NCBI RefSeq assembly: GCF_040361215.1
Contig: NZ_APND01000002.1
Coordinates: forward strand, 186,001-250,000
Direction of reading: 5' to 3'
Length of the DNA stretch: 64,000 nt
DNA from: Salinisphaera dokdonensis
GTDB taxonomy: Bacteria; Pseudomonadota; Gammaproteobacteria; Nevskiales; Salinisphaeraceae
A program made the position numbers and the translations under genes. The stretch's first letter is position 1. Every line of letters starts with the position of its first letter. Of this stretch, positions 34,063 through 43,670 are shown piece after piece. The notes beneath the pieces were generated by a model that did no database searches, was not told where the DNA came from, and saw nothing but the letters and a program-made list of their open reading frames with translations.

Positions 34063-35016
34063 TCACGCGCCGTCGAAATCGCCTGGCGGCTTGACGAGGC
34101 CGTCGTGCGGTGACGATGCACTCTCGGTATCGCCCCCGTCATCCGGGTCCACATGCACGGTGGCCGACAGCCCGACCGTGAGCGCCAGGTCGGCCGGCAG
34201 CGCATCGAAGGCGATGGTCACCGGTACGCGCTGGGCCAGGCGCACCCACTGAAAAACCGGATCGACATTGGGCAGATTGCGCTCGCCGGACACGTTATTG
34301 GCGACCGCTATACCGCGGCCGATACTCGCCACATGCCCGGCAAGCCTGTGGTCGCTGGCCATGAGATCGATACGCACCGGGTCGCCAATCTCGATATGCG
34401 GCAGCTTGGTCTCCTCGAAATAGGCGGTGATACGGAAGGTTTCTGCGTCCACCAGCGTCATCATCGCCTCGCCCTGGCGGGCATAGTCGCCCTCGTCGAG
34501 CAGCAGATGGGTCACGAAACCGTTGACCGGGGAACGCACCGTCGCCCACTCAAGATCCTGACGCGCTTGCGCCAGCCGGGCCTTTGCCTGGCTCACCGAA
34601 GCGTTTGCGGTGCCCAGATCGGATTGGGCCTGCTGGCGCGCCTGGGTGGACACGCTGCCACGCGGCAGGCGTTCGAGCCGCTGTTCGTTGCTGCGCGCGA
34701 AACGCTGTCGGGCGGCGGCCTGCTCGAGCGCGGCCTCAGCTTCTGCCACCGCGTTCTCGAAACGTACCGGCTGGATCTTGAACAGCAGGTCGCCCTTCTC
34801 GACATAGTGGTCATCCGGCACGGCCACCTCGGCCACCGTGCCCGAAACCTCGGGCGCGATATTGATCACGTTCGCCTGTACCCGCGCGTCTCGCGTCCAC
34901 GGCGCATAGACATAGTGCTGCCAAGCGAACCACGCCAGCACGCCCGCCACGGCCACAACAGTGAGCGTTGTAAGCACTCGCAAAACGATCGCCACAGAAG
35001 CTCTGGAACTCGCCAT
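34063..35016 (-). CDS. Membrane fusion protein, AaeA/EmrA-like
   Basis: A 317-aa HlyD-family adaptor with an N-terminal anchor helix (about residues 10-30), the lipoyl half-motifs APEVSGTVAEVAVPDDHYVEKGD and VRSPVNGFV, and a coiled coil at about 85-155. It follows the FUSC and DUF1656 genes, the set found in AaeXAB-type aromatic carboxylic acid efflux pumps. It should bridge the FUSC protein to an outer-membrane channel. Confidence 0.88.
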   Translation of the reverse strand: MASSRASVAIVLRVLTTLTVVAVAGVLAWFAWQHYVYAPWTRDARVQANVINIAPEVSGTVAEVAVPDDHYVEKGDLLFKIQPVRFENAVAEAEAALEQAAARQRFARSNEQRLERLPRGSVSTQARQQAQSDLGTANASVSQAKARLAQARQDLEWATVRSPVNGFVTHLLLDEGDYARQGEAMMTLVDAETFRITAYFEETKLPHIEIGDPVRIDLMASDHRLAGHVASIGRGIAVANNVSGERNLPNVDPVFQWVRLAQRVPVTIAFDALPADLALTVGLSATVHVDPDDGGDTESASSPHDGLVKPPGDFDGA

Positions 35017-35063
35017 TCAATAAAACCCTGAAAACAGATCGAGCAAACGTATCGGCGCGCCGC

Positions 35064-35306
35064 TCATGGCCCGAACACGAGCAGCAAGCTCGCCAACACG
35101 ATGATGAACAATGCCGCGCCGGCCAGCGCCGGATGCCAGAACAGGCGATAGGCGCGTACCCGCAACAAAGCGAAGCGCAATGCGAGATACACCAGCCCCG
35201 CCGCGGCCAGAAAGGCCAGGAATGCCGGCAGATAGATGCCGCCGAACGCGATCTGCTCAAACCACACGATCGGATGCCCCCAGCCGTATGCGCGTTCCGT
35301 CGGCAT
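35064..35306 (-). CDS. DUF1656 (AaeX-like) small membrane protein
   Basis: An 80-aa protein with two hydrophobic helices (about residues 20-42 and 58-78) matching DUF1656/AaeX. It overlaps the 3' end of the FUSC gene by 50 bp in another frame and precedes the fusion-protein gene by 47 bp. Its role in the efflux pump is not established in the family. Confidence 0.83.
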   Translation of the reverse strand: MPTERAYGWGHPIVWFEQIAFGGIYLPAFLAFLAAAGLVYLALRFALLRVRAYRLFWHPALAGAALFIIVLASLLLVFGP

Positions 35307-37374
35307 TCTCGCGCGCCATGCCGTAATCGGCCAACGCGGCTGCCACCAACTCGGCGGCCACACCCGCGCGCACGCCATGGCGCAGCCGTCGGCGCGGCGT
35401 GAATACCAGCGACTCCTTCAACAAACGCTGCGCCAGTGTGTTGGCGCGGGTCTGTACGGAAAACACGTCGTCGACCGCGGGATAGCCGTGTCTGAACAGG
35501 GCTTCGAGCTCGGCGAGCAGATCCTGTACGGCGGCCTGGGTGCCCGCCGCGAACCCGGCATGGCCGGCCATCACCCGCAGCGAACGCGCTTCCAGCCCCA
35601 TGTTCACTGCCGAGAACGCGGCCTGGCGGGCGCTGACATGGGTTTCGCCCTGGTCAGCCGCGACCGGCAGACGCAACAGGCGATCGTATATTCGGGTCTC
35701 GAAGCGTTCACGCGAGCCGGTGAAGCCCTTGGCCAATTCGCCGAACATGCCGGCCAGACGCTCGCGCAGCAGCCCGCGTGGTGAAACCGGCAGAATCAGA
35801 GAAAAGGCGACCAACGCCAAGATCACCGCAAGCGAAATCCCCATGAAAGCTTCGGCAAAGGTGATGAAGTCTTGGCGGCTGCCATTGGCCGGATTCACCA
35901 GCAGCGCGAACTGCACGAGACTGATTCGCCCGACCAGCGCCAGACTGGGGGTCGCCATGGCCAGCCCGGCCACGAATACGAAGGGCAACAGCACGACCAT
36001 GAGCATGACGAAGCCGTTGACTGCGGGCAGCAATACGAAATTGGCGACAAACGCCGACACAAAGGCGCATACCGACCCGATCGCAAAGCCACGCGCTCCA
36101 GCGACGGGATTGTCGCCAAGCGCGAACAGCGTGGTCAGCACGGCGAGCAGTACCATCATGCCGCTCAGAGCCGGATCGTTATGGGTGGCCCAGATTGCCG
36201 CCCCCACCGCGATAGCCGTGCCCGCTCGCACCGTCGTGCGCAACGATTCGCGTAGCGACACGGGCGCCGAAAACTCGTTGCGACGCGAGGCCCGGGCCGT
36301 GCCGGCGCCGCGTTCGGCCAAGAGCATGCCGTGCTTGATCACCGCGGCGCGCATGCGGTTGGCCAGGTCCAGCGCGCGGCTGATGATCACCCAGTCGACC
36401 AGCGAGCGGCGCGCATCGTTACCGCGGTCGGCGCGCGCGTCCGCCAGGATCGCGTTATAAGCCTGACCAAAGGCGTGCTTGATGGGGCCCGTGTCGTTCG
36501 GATCGCGGGCGAGCAGCGCTGCCGCGTCGTCGAGCTTTCGCAGCGGGCCGACATCGACCCGGCTCCCGAACTTGCCCAGATAAACCTGTAGCGAAGCCAT
36601 GCTGCTGACCAGCGCCAGCAGCTCGTAATCGAGCCGGCGCGCGAGCCGGTCGTATTCAGAGAAGGCGGGCTCGTCGTAGCGCGCGTACTGGCGCGTCTGC
36701 TCCAGTGCCAGCGTCTTGCTGACGAGCTCGTGCAGTAGCGGATGGGGCGCAGTGGGATCGCCGTGACCCACCCCTTGACCTGCATCGCGTTCGTCGGGGC
36801 CACAACCGATACGGCGGAACTGCCGCCCCATCGCCTTCATCGCCGCCACGCGCGCTTCGAGATACTTGCGTGCGGTCACACCCGGCGCGAGCAGCACGCT
36901 CACGAATGCGGCCACGACTGCCGCCAGGCCGGTTTCTGCGGTTCGCGCCACAGCCACGGAGAACACCGTGTCCGGATCGGCCATCGCACGCACGCCCACG
37001 ATCATGGTCACGTAACCGGCCAGCACGAAGCCGTAGGACAGGTTGTTCCGAAACAAACTGGCACAGAACACCATCAGGCTGACCCACACGACCAGGCTGA
37101 CGCAGAACAACACATAACTCTGCGCAAACAGCGCGACCAGCACGATGGAGATCACGCCGGCGACGAACGTACCCAGCAGCCGCGAGAACGCGCGAACCAC
37201 CAGAAAACCCGGCAACGGCTGGATCAGGATCGCGACGTTGATGAATGCCCAGTAGGCGTTGTCGAGCTGCAGCCAGAACGCCAGGTACAACACGAGCGCC
37301 ACGGACACGCAGCAACGGATCGCGAACGACACGCTCTCGGCGCTCGGAAGGAAAAGCCAGGCCAGACGATGCAT
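35257..37374 (-). CDS. Fusaric-acid-resistance family efflux protein, AaeB-like
   Basis: A 705-aa FUSC-family inner-membrane protein with two hydrophobic blocks of five to six helices (about residues 15-170 and 365-520) joined by cytoplasmic regions, as in AaeB. It probably expels aromatic carboxylic acids. I chose ATG 37374 (MHRLAWLFLPS), which matches the family opening; a GTG at 37398 is in frame but has no ribosome site. A TATAAT lies 37385-37380, very close to this ATG, so a leaderless transcript is conceivable. Confidence 0.88.
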   Translation of the reverse strand: MHRLAWLFLPSAESVSFAIRCCVSVALVLYLAFWLQLDNAYWAFINVAILIQPLPGFLVVRAFSRLLGTFVAGVISIVLVALFAQSYVLFCVSLVVWVSLMVFCASLFRNNLSYGFVLAGYVTMIVGVRAMADPDTVFSVAVARTAETGLAAVVAAFVSVLLAPGVTARKYLEARVAAMKAMGRQFRRIGCGPDERDAGQGVGHGDPTAPHPLLHELVSKTLALEQTRQYARYDEPAFSEYDRLARRLDYELLALVSSMASLQVYLGKFGSRVDVGPLRKLDDAAALLARDPNDTGPIKHAFGQAYNAILADARADRGNDARRSLVDWVIISRALDLANRMRAAVIKHGMLLAERGAGTARASRRNEFSAPVSLRESLRTTVRAGTAIAVGAAIWATHNDPALSGMMVLLAVLTTLFALGDNPVAGARGFAIGSVCAFVSAFVANFVLLPAVNGFVMLMVVLLPFVFVAGLAMATPSLALVGRISLVQFALLVNPANGSRQDFITFAEAFMGISLAVILALVAFSLILPVSPRGLLRERLAGMFGELAKGFTGSRERFETRIYDRLLRLPVAADQGETHVSARQAAFSAVNMGLEARSLRVMAGHAGFAAGTQAAVQDLLAELEALFRHGYPAVDDVFSVQTRANTLAQRLLKESLVFTPRRRLRHGVRAGVAAELVAAALADYGMARENADGTRIRLGASDRVV

Positions 37375-37442
37375 AGCTGCATTATACAATCGGATCACCC
37401 CGCGCCTCTAGGCGCGCTGGCCCGGGTTGCGCAAACGCGCTG

Positions 37443-38084
37443 CTAGGCTGTGGCTTGCACGGCCGAAGGCACCGTCGTCGGCAGCAGGATGTCGAGCACC
37501 CGATCGAGATTTGCTTCGAGTGCTTTGGTATCGAGCACCGAACAGGTCGGCAGCTCGTTGTGCAGCGATACCAGACCATGGACGCTCGACCAGAGCGTGA
37601 GCACCAGCCCGTCGCGATCCTCCACCGCCAGCGTGCCCGCCTGCTGGCCACTGATCACGGCGTTCTGCAGGACATAGAACGCGCGCTCGGCTGCGGCGGT
37701 CATGTCCGGATACTCGTCGACCTCGAAATCGCTGGCAAACATCAGCCGATAGAGATGCGGATCAGCGGCGCCGAAACGGGCGTATTCATGAAGCAGCCGC
37801 CGCAAGGCCGCGACGTCCCGTGTGCGGTAGTCGGCGAGCAGGCGCGCCGCTGTCTGACTGAGCTGCTCGAAACCGTGTCGGGCGCAGGCGGCAAGCAGGC
37901 CGCGCTTGTCGGCGAAATGCCGGTAAGGCGCGCTGCGCGAGACATTTATACAGCGCGCGACTTCGCGCAGCGTGACGCCGGATAGCCCGTGATCGTGCAG
38001 CAGCGAAAGGGCCGCGCGCACGCAGGCATTGGCGAGATCGCCGTGGTGGTAAGGGTCGCCGCCGACCTGCGCTTTGCCGCTCAT
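37443..38084 (-). CDS. TetR-family repressor
   Basis: A 213-aa TetR regulator with an N-terminal helix-turn-helix (about residues 20-65, GVTLREVARCINVSRSAPYRHF) and a C-terminal ligand domain of the WHG type. It is divergent from the RND efflux genes and upstream of the FUSC gene on the same strand, so it may control either or both. A 17-bp palindrome 20 bp upstream of its start is the probable operator. Confidence 0.92.
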   Translation of the reverse strand: MSGKAQVGGDPYHHGDLANACVRAALSLLHDHGLSGVTLREVARCINVSRSAPYRHFADKRGLLAACARHGFEQLSQTAARLLADYRTRDVAALRRLLHEYARFGAADPHLYRLMFASDFEVDEYPDMTAAAERAFYVLQNAVISGQQAGTLAVEDRDGLVLTLWSSVHGLVSLHNELPTCSVLDTKALEANLDRVLDILLPTTVPSAVQATA

Positions 38085-38103
38085 TCGCCAGAGGCTAACA
38101 CGT

Positions 38104-38120
38104 TGTTGACACTGTCAACA
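38104..38120. promoter_or_regulatory. TetR operator overlapping divergent -35 boxes
   Basis: TGTTGACACTGTCAACA is a perfect 17-bp palindrome (8-1-8). It contains TTGACA on the plus strand (38106-38111) and TTGACA on the minus strand (38118-38113), so a bound repressor would block both promoters. The -10 boxes are weak (TAGCGT at 38129 on the plus strand, nothing clear on the minus strand). Confidence 0.78.
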
Positions 38121-38176
38121 TGAAAACCTAGCGTTAGCCCCGCGGCGCGAATCGCGCCTTCGATCCGGGGAATCGA

Positions 38177-39295
38177 TTGCTTATCAAGAACAATAAACGC
38201 GGCGTGTGGCCGGTGCGTGCCGGCGCGCTTCTATTGACCGCCCTGCTGGGTCTGAACGTGACGGCTTGTTCCGAGACCGACGCGTCCGACAAGAACGCGC
38301 AGGGCGCCATCGCAGAAAAAGCCGTGCGCGTGGCTTCGGTCGAGGCAAACGAACGCGCACGCATATTTTCGCTGACCGGTATCACCCGGGCAGCCAGCCG
38401 TGCGCAGCTGGCGTTCCAGGTCAGCGGCCAACTCGCCGAGCGGCCGGTACGCATCGGCAGCACGGTCGAGAAGAACGATCTCATCGCCCGGCTGAGCCAG
38501 CCCGAACTCGGCCCCGCTGCGACCGCTGCCAAGGCCGATGTCCGACAGCTGTCGACCCAGTTGGCCCAGGCACAACGCGACCTGGCGCGCGTCGAGAAGC
38601 TGGTCGCGCAGGATGCCGCCACGCGACAGGAGTTGGAAAACACCCAGGCACGTCGCAATACGCTGTCTGCACAACTGGCAAGTGCCCGCGCGCAAAGCGA
38701 ACGGGCCCAGAACTCGGCCGACGAGCAACGTCTGACCGCGCCGATCGCCGGCACGATCGAGCAGGTTTTCTTCGAGCCCGGCGAGTTCGTGCCCGCCGGT
38801 CAGCCGGTGGTGGCACTGAGCGGTGAGCAGTCACTGGAAGTCGAAATCGGCGTGCCTGAGAACCTGCTTGCGGCGGTCGCGCCCGGGAACCGGGCAGTTC
38901 TCACGCTGCCGTTCTTCGATAATCGCGAAATCGAAGGCACGGTCAGCCAGCTCGCCCGTGCCGCCCAGGGCGCCGGGCAGTTGTTCGCGGCGGTGATCAC
39001 GGTCGAGCCCGATGAAGAACTGCGCGCCGGCCTTAGCGTGAAATGGGGAATCGAGGCCAAACCCCCGTCGAGTCTCATGGTGCCGGCCACAGCGGTCGCC
39101 AGCCCTGGCGGCACCGATGCGCCCCGTGTCTACCGGGTGCGAGACAGCGTAGCAACCGCAGTGCCAGTGGTACCCGGCGAGATCGTTGGCGAAAACGTGC
39201 TGGTCACCGGCGATCTGGAGATCGGCGATTCGGTGGTCACCGTCGGGCTCAACAATCTCAGCAGTGGCCGCAAGGTTCGCGTTCTCGATGACTGA
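38177..39295 (+). CDS. RND efflux membrane fusion lipoprotein
   Basis: A 372-aa periplasmic adaptor. The signal ends in a lipobox-like LNVTAC (Cys31), predicting a lipid-anchored protein. A long coiled coil (about 115-175) is flanked by lipoyl halves, then a beta-barrel domain. TTG 38177 is the start, with GGGGA 5 nt upstream; no ATG fits. Its stop overlaps the ATG of the pump gene by 8 bp (ATGACTGA). Confidence 0.88.
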   Translation: MLIKNNKRGVWPVRAGALLLTALLGLNVTACSETDASDKNAQGAIAEKAVRVASVEANERARIFSLTGITRAASRAQLAFQVSGQLAERPVRIGSTVEKNDLIARLSQPELGPAATAAKADVRQLSTQLAQAQRDLARVEKLVAQDAATRQELENTQARRNTLSAQLASARAQSERAQNSADEQRLTAPIAGTIEQVFFEPGEFVPAGQPVVALSGEQSLEVEIGVPENLLAAVAPGNRAVLTLPFFDNREIEGTVSQLARAAQGAGQLFAAVITVEPDEELRAGLSVKWGIEAKPPSSLMVPATAVASPGGTDAPRVYRVRDSVATAVPVVPGEIVGENVLVTGDLEIGDSVVTVGLNNLSSGRKVRVLDD

Positions 39296-42200
39296 CCCGC
39301 TGGAACGCCTGCTGGGCCAAGGGCGGCTTATCTTCACCCTGGTCACGGTCTTCGTGCTCGCGGGCCTCGCTGCCTTTCTCTACATGGATCGGCAGGAAGA
39401 CCCGTCGTTTCCCTACCGCGCGGGCCTGATCACCGTGCCCTTCCCCGGCGCTGCACCGGACCGCATCGAGCGGCTGGTCATCAAGCCGCTGGAGGAACAG
39501 ATCGCCGAGGTGGAACAGGTCGACCTGATCAAATCGACTGCACGCCAGGGCGTCGCGATCGTGACCGTGGAACTGGCAGGCTCGGTTTACGATACCGACA
39601 GCGGCTGGGATCGGGTACGCGTCGCGATGGACGATGCCAGCCGTGACTATCCAGACGGCGTCGGCCCGGCGCGCCTGAACGATCGCGTCATCGATGCCTC
39701 GACAGTGCTGCTGGCGATTACCGGCAGCAACGACCCGCTGGTGCTCGTCGATGCCGCGAAGAAGCTGCGCAAGCGCTTGATTGGGGTCGACGAGGTGGCC
39801 TCCACCAATCTGTTTGGCGACCCCGGCAAGCAGATCACCATCGCAACCGACGATGCGGCCATCGCCCGCTACCGACTGTCGCCCCGGCAGATCGCCAACG
39901 ATATCCGGGCCAGTAACAGCGTGGCAGCAGGCGGTTCGATCCTGCTCGCGGGCGCGTCGGTTAACCTCAAACCAAGCACCGATTTCGGTTCGATCGAAGA
40001 CATTCGGGCGACGGCTATCGGCCTGCCGGGCGGTGGCACCGTGCCGCTGTCGGCGATCGCTCATGTGTATGAGTCCAGCGCCCAGCCGCCGCAGGAGCGG
40101 GTGTGGTTTCAGGGCGAACGAGCGGTCGCGGTGGAAGTGGTCGCCGTACGCGAAACCACCGACGTGGTGACCTTCGGCCACCGCGTACGTGCGGCAGCGG
40201 ACGAAATGCGGGCCGATCTCGCACCGCTGCAGATCGAAGAGATGTTCTACCAGCCGGCGCAGACCGAGCAACGACTGGAGAACCTCACCTTCAACCTGCT
40301 CGCGTCGATCGCGATCATCCTCGGCATCCTCTTCGTGTTCATGGGCTGGCGGATGGGCGTGATCGTCGCGGTGCTGTTGCCGCTCGTTACGCTGACCGCA
40401 ATCGCGCTCTATGCGCTTGGCGGCGGCGTATTACAGCAGATGGCCGTTATCGGCCTGGTCGTCGCGCTCGGCATTTTGGTCGATAACGCGATCGTCATGA
40501 CCGAGAACGTACAATGGCATCTCAACGGCGGCGCGTCGCCGCATGATGCCGCCATGCGCTCGGTACGCGAACTTGCCGGTCCATTGCTGGCCGCCACCGG
40601 CACGACGCTGGCGGCCTTCGTGCCCATGCTTCTCGCCGACGGCAACTCGGCGGATTTCATCCGCGCCCTGCCGATCACGATCATGATCGCGCTGACCGTG
40701 AGTTACGCCTATGCGATCACGGTGACGCCACTGATCAGCCGGCGCTTTCTACGCCCGCAGGTACAGAGCCGTCGCGATCCGGTACAGCGTCTTGCGGACG
40801 GGCTGGCACACGTCACCGCTCGACACCCGGCCGCATGGCTCGCGCTGGGCATTGCGGCGATCGTGATCGCGCTCGGCTGCATGCGCTTCGTCGATCAGGA
40901 GTTCTTCCCCAAGGCCGACCGTGCGACCGTGATCGTCGACATCACGTTGCCAGAAGGCACCCATCTGAGCACCACCCAGGACACCGCACGCCAGCTCGAA
41001 CAGGCGCTGCACGAAATGGACGGCGTGCAGACCGTGCACGGCTTCATTGGCACCGGTGGGCCGAAATTCTATTACAACCTCCAGCAGTTACCCGAGGCGC
41101 CGCAACGGGCCCGACTGGTGGTGAAGACCGATGGCCTGGAACGCAATCACGGCATCATCGACGCCATCGAACATTACAGCGCCGACCATCTGCCTGCGGC
41201 CGACGTCGTGGCATCGGTACTCAGCCAGGGCCCGCCGGTCACCGCACCGATCGAGCTGCGTGTTTTCAACGACGCCCCGCAGCGGCTGGTTCAGGCCACC
41301 GAACAGATCTTCAACGCCGCGCTCGCGATCAACGGCACCCGCGATGTACGCCACGATCTCGGCACCGGGGTACCGAGCCTTGATTACACCATCCAGCCCG
41401 CGGTGGCGCGCAGTTTTGGCGTGACGCCCGTTGATGTCGCCGAGGCGCTGCGCGGCCGCAGCCACGGATTGATCGTCGGCCAGTACCGCGCCGGCGAGGA
41501 TCCGGTGCCGATCAAGCTGCGCAGCCCCGAGGGCGAGCGTTTCTCGCCCACTTCGCTGCAGACGACCAGCGTCTATAGCGCCCAGGGCGACTCGGTGCCA
41601 TTGATGCAGGTCGCGGTCACGCGACTGGCGATCGAACCGGGCGCGATTCGTCACCACAACCAGCGCCGGGTGGCCCACGTGTACAGCGAGCTCATCGAAG
41701 GCCATGTCTACAGTCAGGTGCTCACGCCGCTCAAGGCAACGGTCGCCGATCTGGATTTGCCGGCGGGCACGGAAGTGGAATACGGCGGTGACGCCGAGGA
41801 ATCCGGCAAGGCCAACGCGGCGCTATTCACGGCCGCCCCGTTGGGCATCGCGTTGCTGCTGTTCTTTCTGCTGGTGCAATTCAACTCGTTCATTCGCGTC
41901 GGTCTTGTACTACTGACCGCGCCTTTCGCGCTCGTCGGCGTCGTGCCGGGCCTGCTGCTTCTGCAAATTCCGTTCGGATTTCAGCCGTTGCTCGGCCTGT
42001 TCGCGCTGACCGGCATCGTAGTGAATAACGCCATCGTCCTGATCGATGTCATCGATGATCGCTGGGCAAAAGGATCGGCATTGCCGGAAGCCATTGCGGA
42101 AGCAGTAAGACGCCGTACGCGGCCGATCCTGCTGACTACGGCGACCACGATTGCCGGTCTGCTACCACTGGCGTTTTCCGATACGACGCTCTGGCCGCCG

Positions 42201-43670
42201 CTGGCCTGGCCGATCATCACAGGCCTGCTCGCTTCGACGCTGCTGACACTCATCGTGCTGCCGGCCGTATGTCGCTTGACCATGAAGCCGCCGCCCCGCG
42301 CCCTCGCGACGGTGGGACTGGTGGCCGCAGCTGTGCTCAGCGCGATGGTGCTAGCGCCGCAGCCGGCGATGGCGCAGACGCATTCCGACGAAGCCGTTCA
42401 CAGGATCAGTTTCGGCGACAGCATTCGCCTCGCTCCTCAACGCGCACGCGTTCTGGCCGACAGAATGCAGGCCACCGCCGCAGGCGCGGCCGCCGATCGG
42501 GTGCGCCGTGCCGGTCGCTACCCGACCCTCTCGGCGAGCGCCTATGTGTCGCGCAGCGATGAAGTCGCGCGCCTCGATACAGCCGATGCCGCTGAAGCGT
42601 TCGGTCAGTCGCTGAACTTCCCCGAGGAATCGATACCGGTCGGGTCACGTGATAAACGCGGCGCGACGGTAGAGCTACGCCAACCGCTGATCAACGCGGC
42701 CAGCCAACTGTACGAGGGGCCTGCAGCCGCTGCTACTGCAGGCGCCGCGGGACACACGCTCGAACGCTCCCGACTAACCAGTATGGCGGACGGAGCGAAC
42801 GCCTATCTCGACGTGCTGACGGTGCAGGCCCGCGCTGAGGCGAATCGAGCGCTTGTCGAGAACCTCGTCGCGCGCGCCGCCAAGATCAAGGCCCTGCAAG
42901 CAGACGGGCGAGCGCTACGCAGCGATGTACTCGAAGTCGACTATCGCGAACGCGAAGCGAAACAGCAGCAACTCACTCTGGAACAAGATCTTCACGTCGC
43001 CGAGGCAGCGCTTGCGCGTGCGCTTGGGCTCGAAGCTCGCGCGAGCGCCATACCGCTGACATTCACGCCACCAGCGATCACCAAGACCCCCGATGCGCTG
43101 GTCGAAGACGCCATTCGCCAACGTAATGATCTCGCCTCGCTCGACGCACGGATTCGCGCTGCAGCGCTGCAGGTGAAATCATCCTCTGCGCAGCGCTTAC
43201 CGACCCTCGATGCGGTAGCAAGCCTCCACTACAACGAAGGGAACGCGTTCCTACCGGAACGCGAGGGCCGCATCGCTGCCCAGGTCAATTGGACGCCGTT
43301 CGCCGGCGGCACAATCAGCGCCGCACGGCGTGAAGCCGAAGCGCGCCTGGAAGCTTTGCGAGCCCAGCGAACGGAATTGGTTGCCGGGCTGCGGGTCGAG
43401 ATTGCCCGCGCGGTCTCGACGCTCCAGGACAACCGTGAACGCGTCGAACTAGCGTTGCTCGGTGTAGCTAGTGCCGAGGCCACCCGCCAGACGCGTGCCG
43501 CGCGCCTGGAAGCAGGTCGTGCAAATATCGATGATCTTCTTGACGCCGAAACCACCCTTGCTGACCGCCGAGCCCAAGTCGCGATCGCCCGTTACGAGGT
43601 GCTCCGGGCCTGGGTACAGTTGAAAACCGCGACCGGCAATGCGGCCGCACTGAGTCATGCCGGTGCGTAA
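39288..43670 (+). CDS. Fused RND pump and TolC-family outer-membrane factor
   Basis: A single 1,460-aa ORF with two complete modules. Residues 1-998 are an RND drug/proton antiporter of the AcrB fold (helix 1 at 13-32, two large periplasmic loops, helix 4 motif GILVDNAIVM with Asp399-Asn400, helix 10 motif GIVVNNAIVL at about 909-918). From residue 999 (in-frame ATG at 42282) a signal-peptide-like stretch starts MKPPPRALATV and ends AMAQ near 1030, followed by an outer-membrane-factor domain with two coiled-coil repeats. No stop separates them. Either one chain spans both membranes, or the outer factor is cut off or re-initiated at 42282, where no ribosome site is seen. Confidence 0.85.
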   Translation: MTDPLERLLGQGRLIFTLVTVFVLAGLAAFLYMDRQEDPSFPYRAGLITVPFPGAAPDRIERLVIKPLEEQIAEVEQVDLIKSTARQGVAIVTVELAGSVYDTDSGWDRVRVAMDDASRDYPDGVGPARLNDRVIDASTVLLAITGSNDPLVLVDAAKKLRKRLIGVDEVASTNLFGDPGKQITIATDDAAIARYRLSPRQIANDIRASNSVAAGGSILLAGASVNLKPSTDFGSIEDIRATAIGLPGGGTVPLSAIAHVYESSAQPPQERVWFQGERAVAVEVVAVRETTDVVTFGHRVRAAADEMRADLAPLQIEEMFYQPAQTEQRLENLTFNLLASIAIILGILFVFMGWRMGVIVAVLLPLVTLTAIALYALGGGVLQQMAVIGLVVALGILVDNAIVMTENVQWHLNGGASPHDAAMRSVRELAGPLLAATGTTLAAFVPMLLADGNSADFIRALPITIMIALTVSYAYAITVTPLISRRFLRPQVQSRRDPVQRLADGLAHVTARHPAAWLALGIAAIVIALGCMRFVDQEFFPKADRATVIVDITLPEGTHLSTTQDTARQLEQALHEMDGVQTVHGFIGTGGPKFYYNLQQLPEAPQRARLVVKTDGLERNHGIIDAIEHYSADHLPAADVVASVLSQGPPVTAPIELRVFNDAPQRLVQATEQIFNAALAINGTRDVRHDLGTGVPSLDYTIQPAVARSFGVTPVDVAEALRGRSHGLIVGQYRAGEDPVPIKLRSPEGERFSPTSLQTTSVYSAQGDSVPLMQVAVTRLAIEPGAIRHHNQRRVAHVYSELIEGHVYSQVLTPLKATVADLDLPAGTEVEYGGDAEESGKANAALFTAAPLGIALLLFFLLVQFNSFIRVGLVLLTAPFALVGVVPGLLLLQIPFGFQPLLGLFALTGIVVNNAIVLIDVIDDRWAKGSALPEAIAEAVRRRTRPILLTTATTIAGLLPLAFSDTTLWPPLAWPIITGLLASTLLTLIVLPAVCRLTMKPPPRALATVGLVAAAVLSAMVLAPQPAMAQTHSDEAVHRISFGDSIRLAPQRARVLADRMQATAAGAAADRVRRAGRYPTLSASAYVSRSDEVARLDTADAAEAFGQSLNFPEESIPVGSRDKRGATVELRQPLINAASQLYEGPAAAATAGAAGHTLERSRLTSMADGANAYLDVLTVQARAEANRALVENLVARAAKIKALQADGRALRSDVLEVDYREREAKQQQLTLEQDLHVAEAALARALGLEARASAIPLTFTPPAITKTPDALVEDAIRQRNDLASLDARIRAAALQVKSSSAQRLPTLDAVASLHYNEGNAFLPEREGRIAAQVNWTPFAGGTISAARREAEARLEALRAQRTELVAGLRVEIARAVSTLQDNRERVELALLGVASAEATRQTRAARLEAGRANIDDLLDAETTLADRRAQVAIARYEVLRAWVQLKTATGNAAALSHAGA

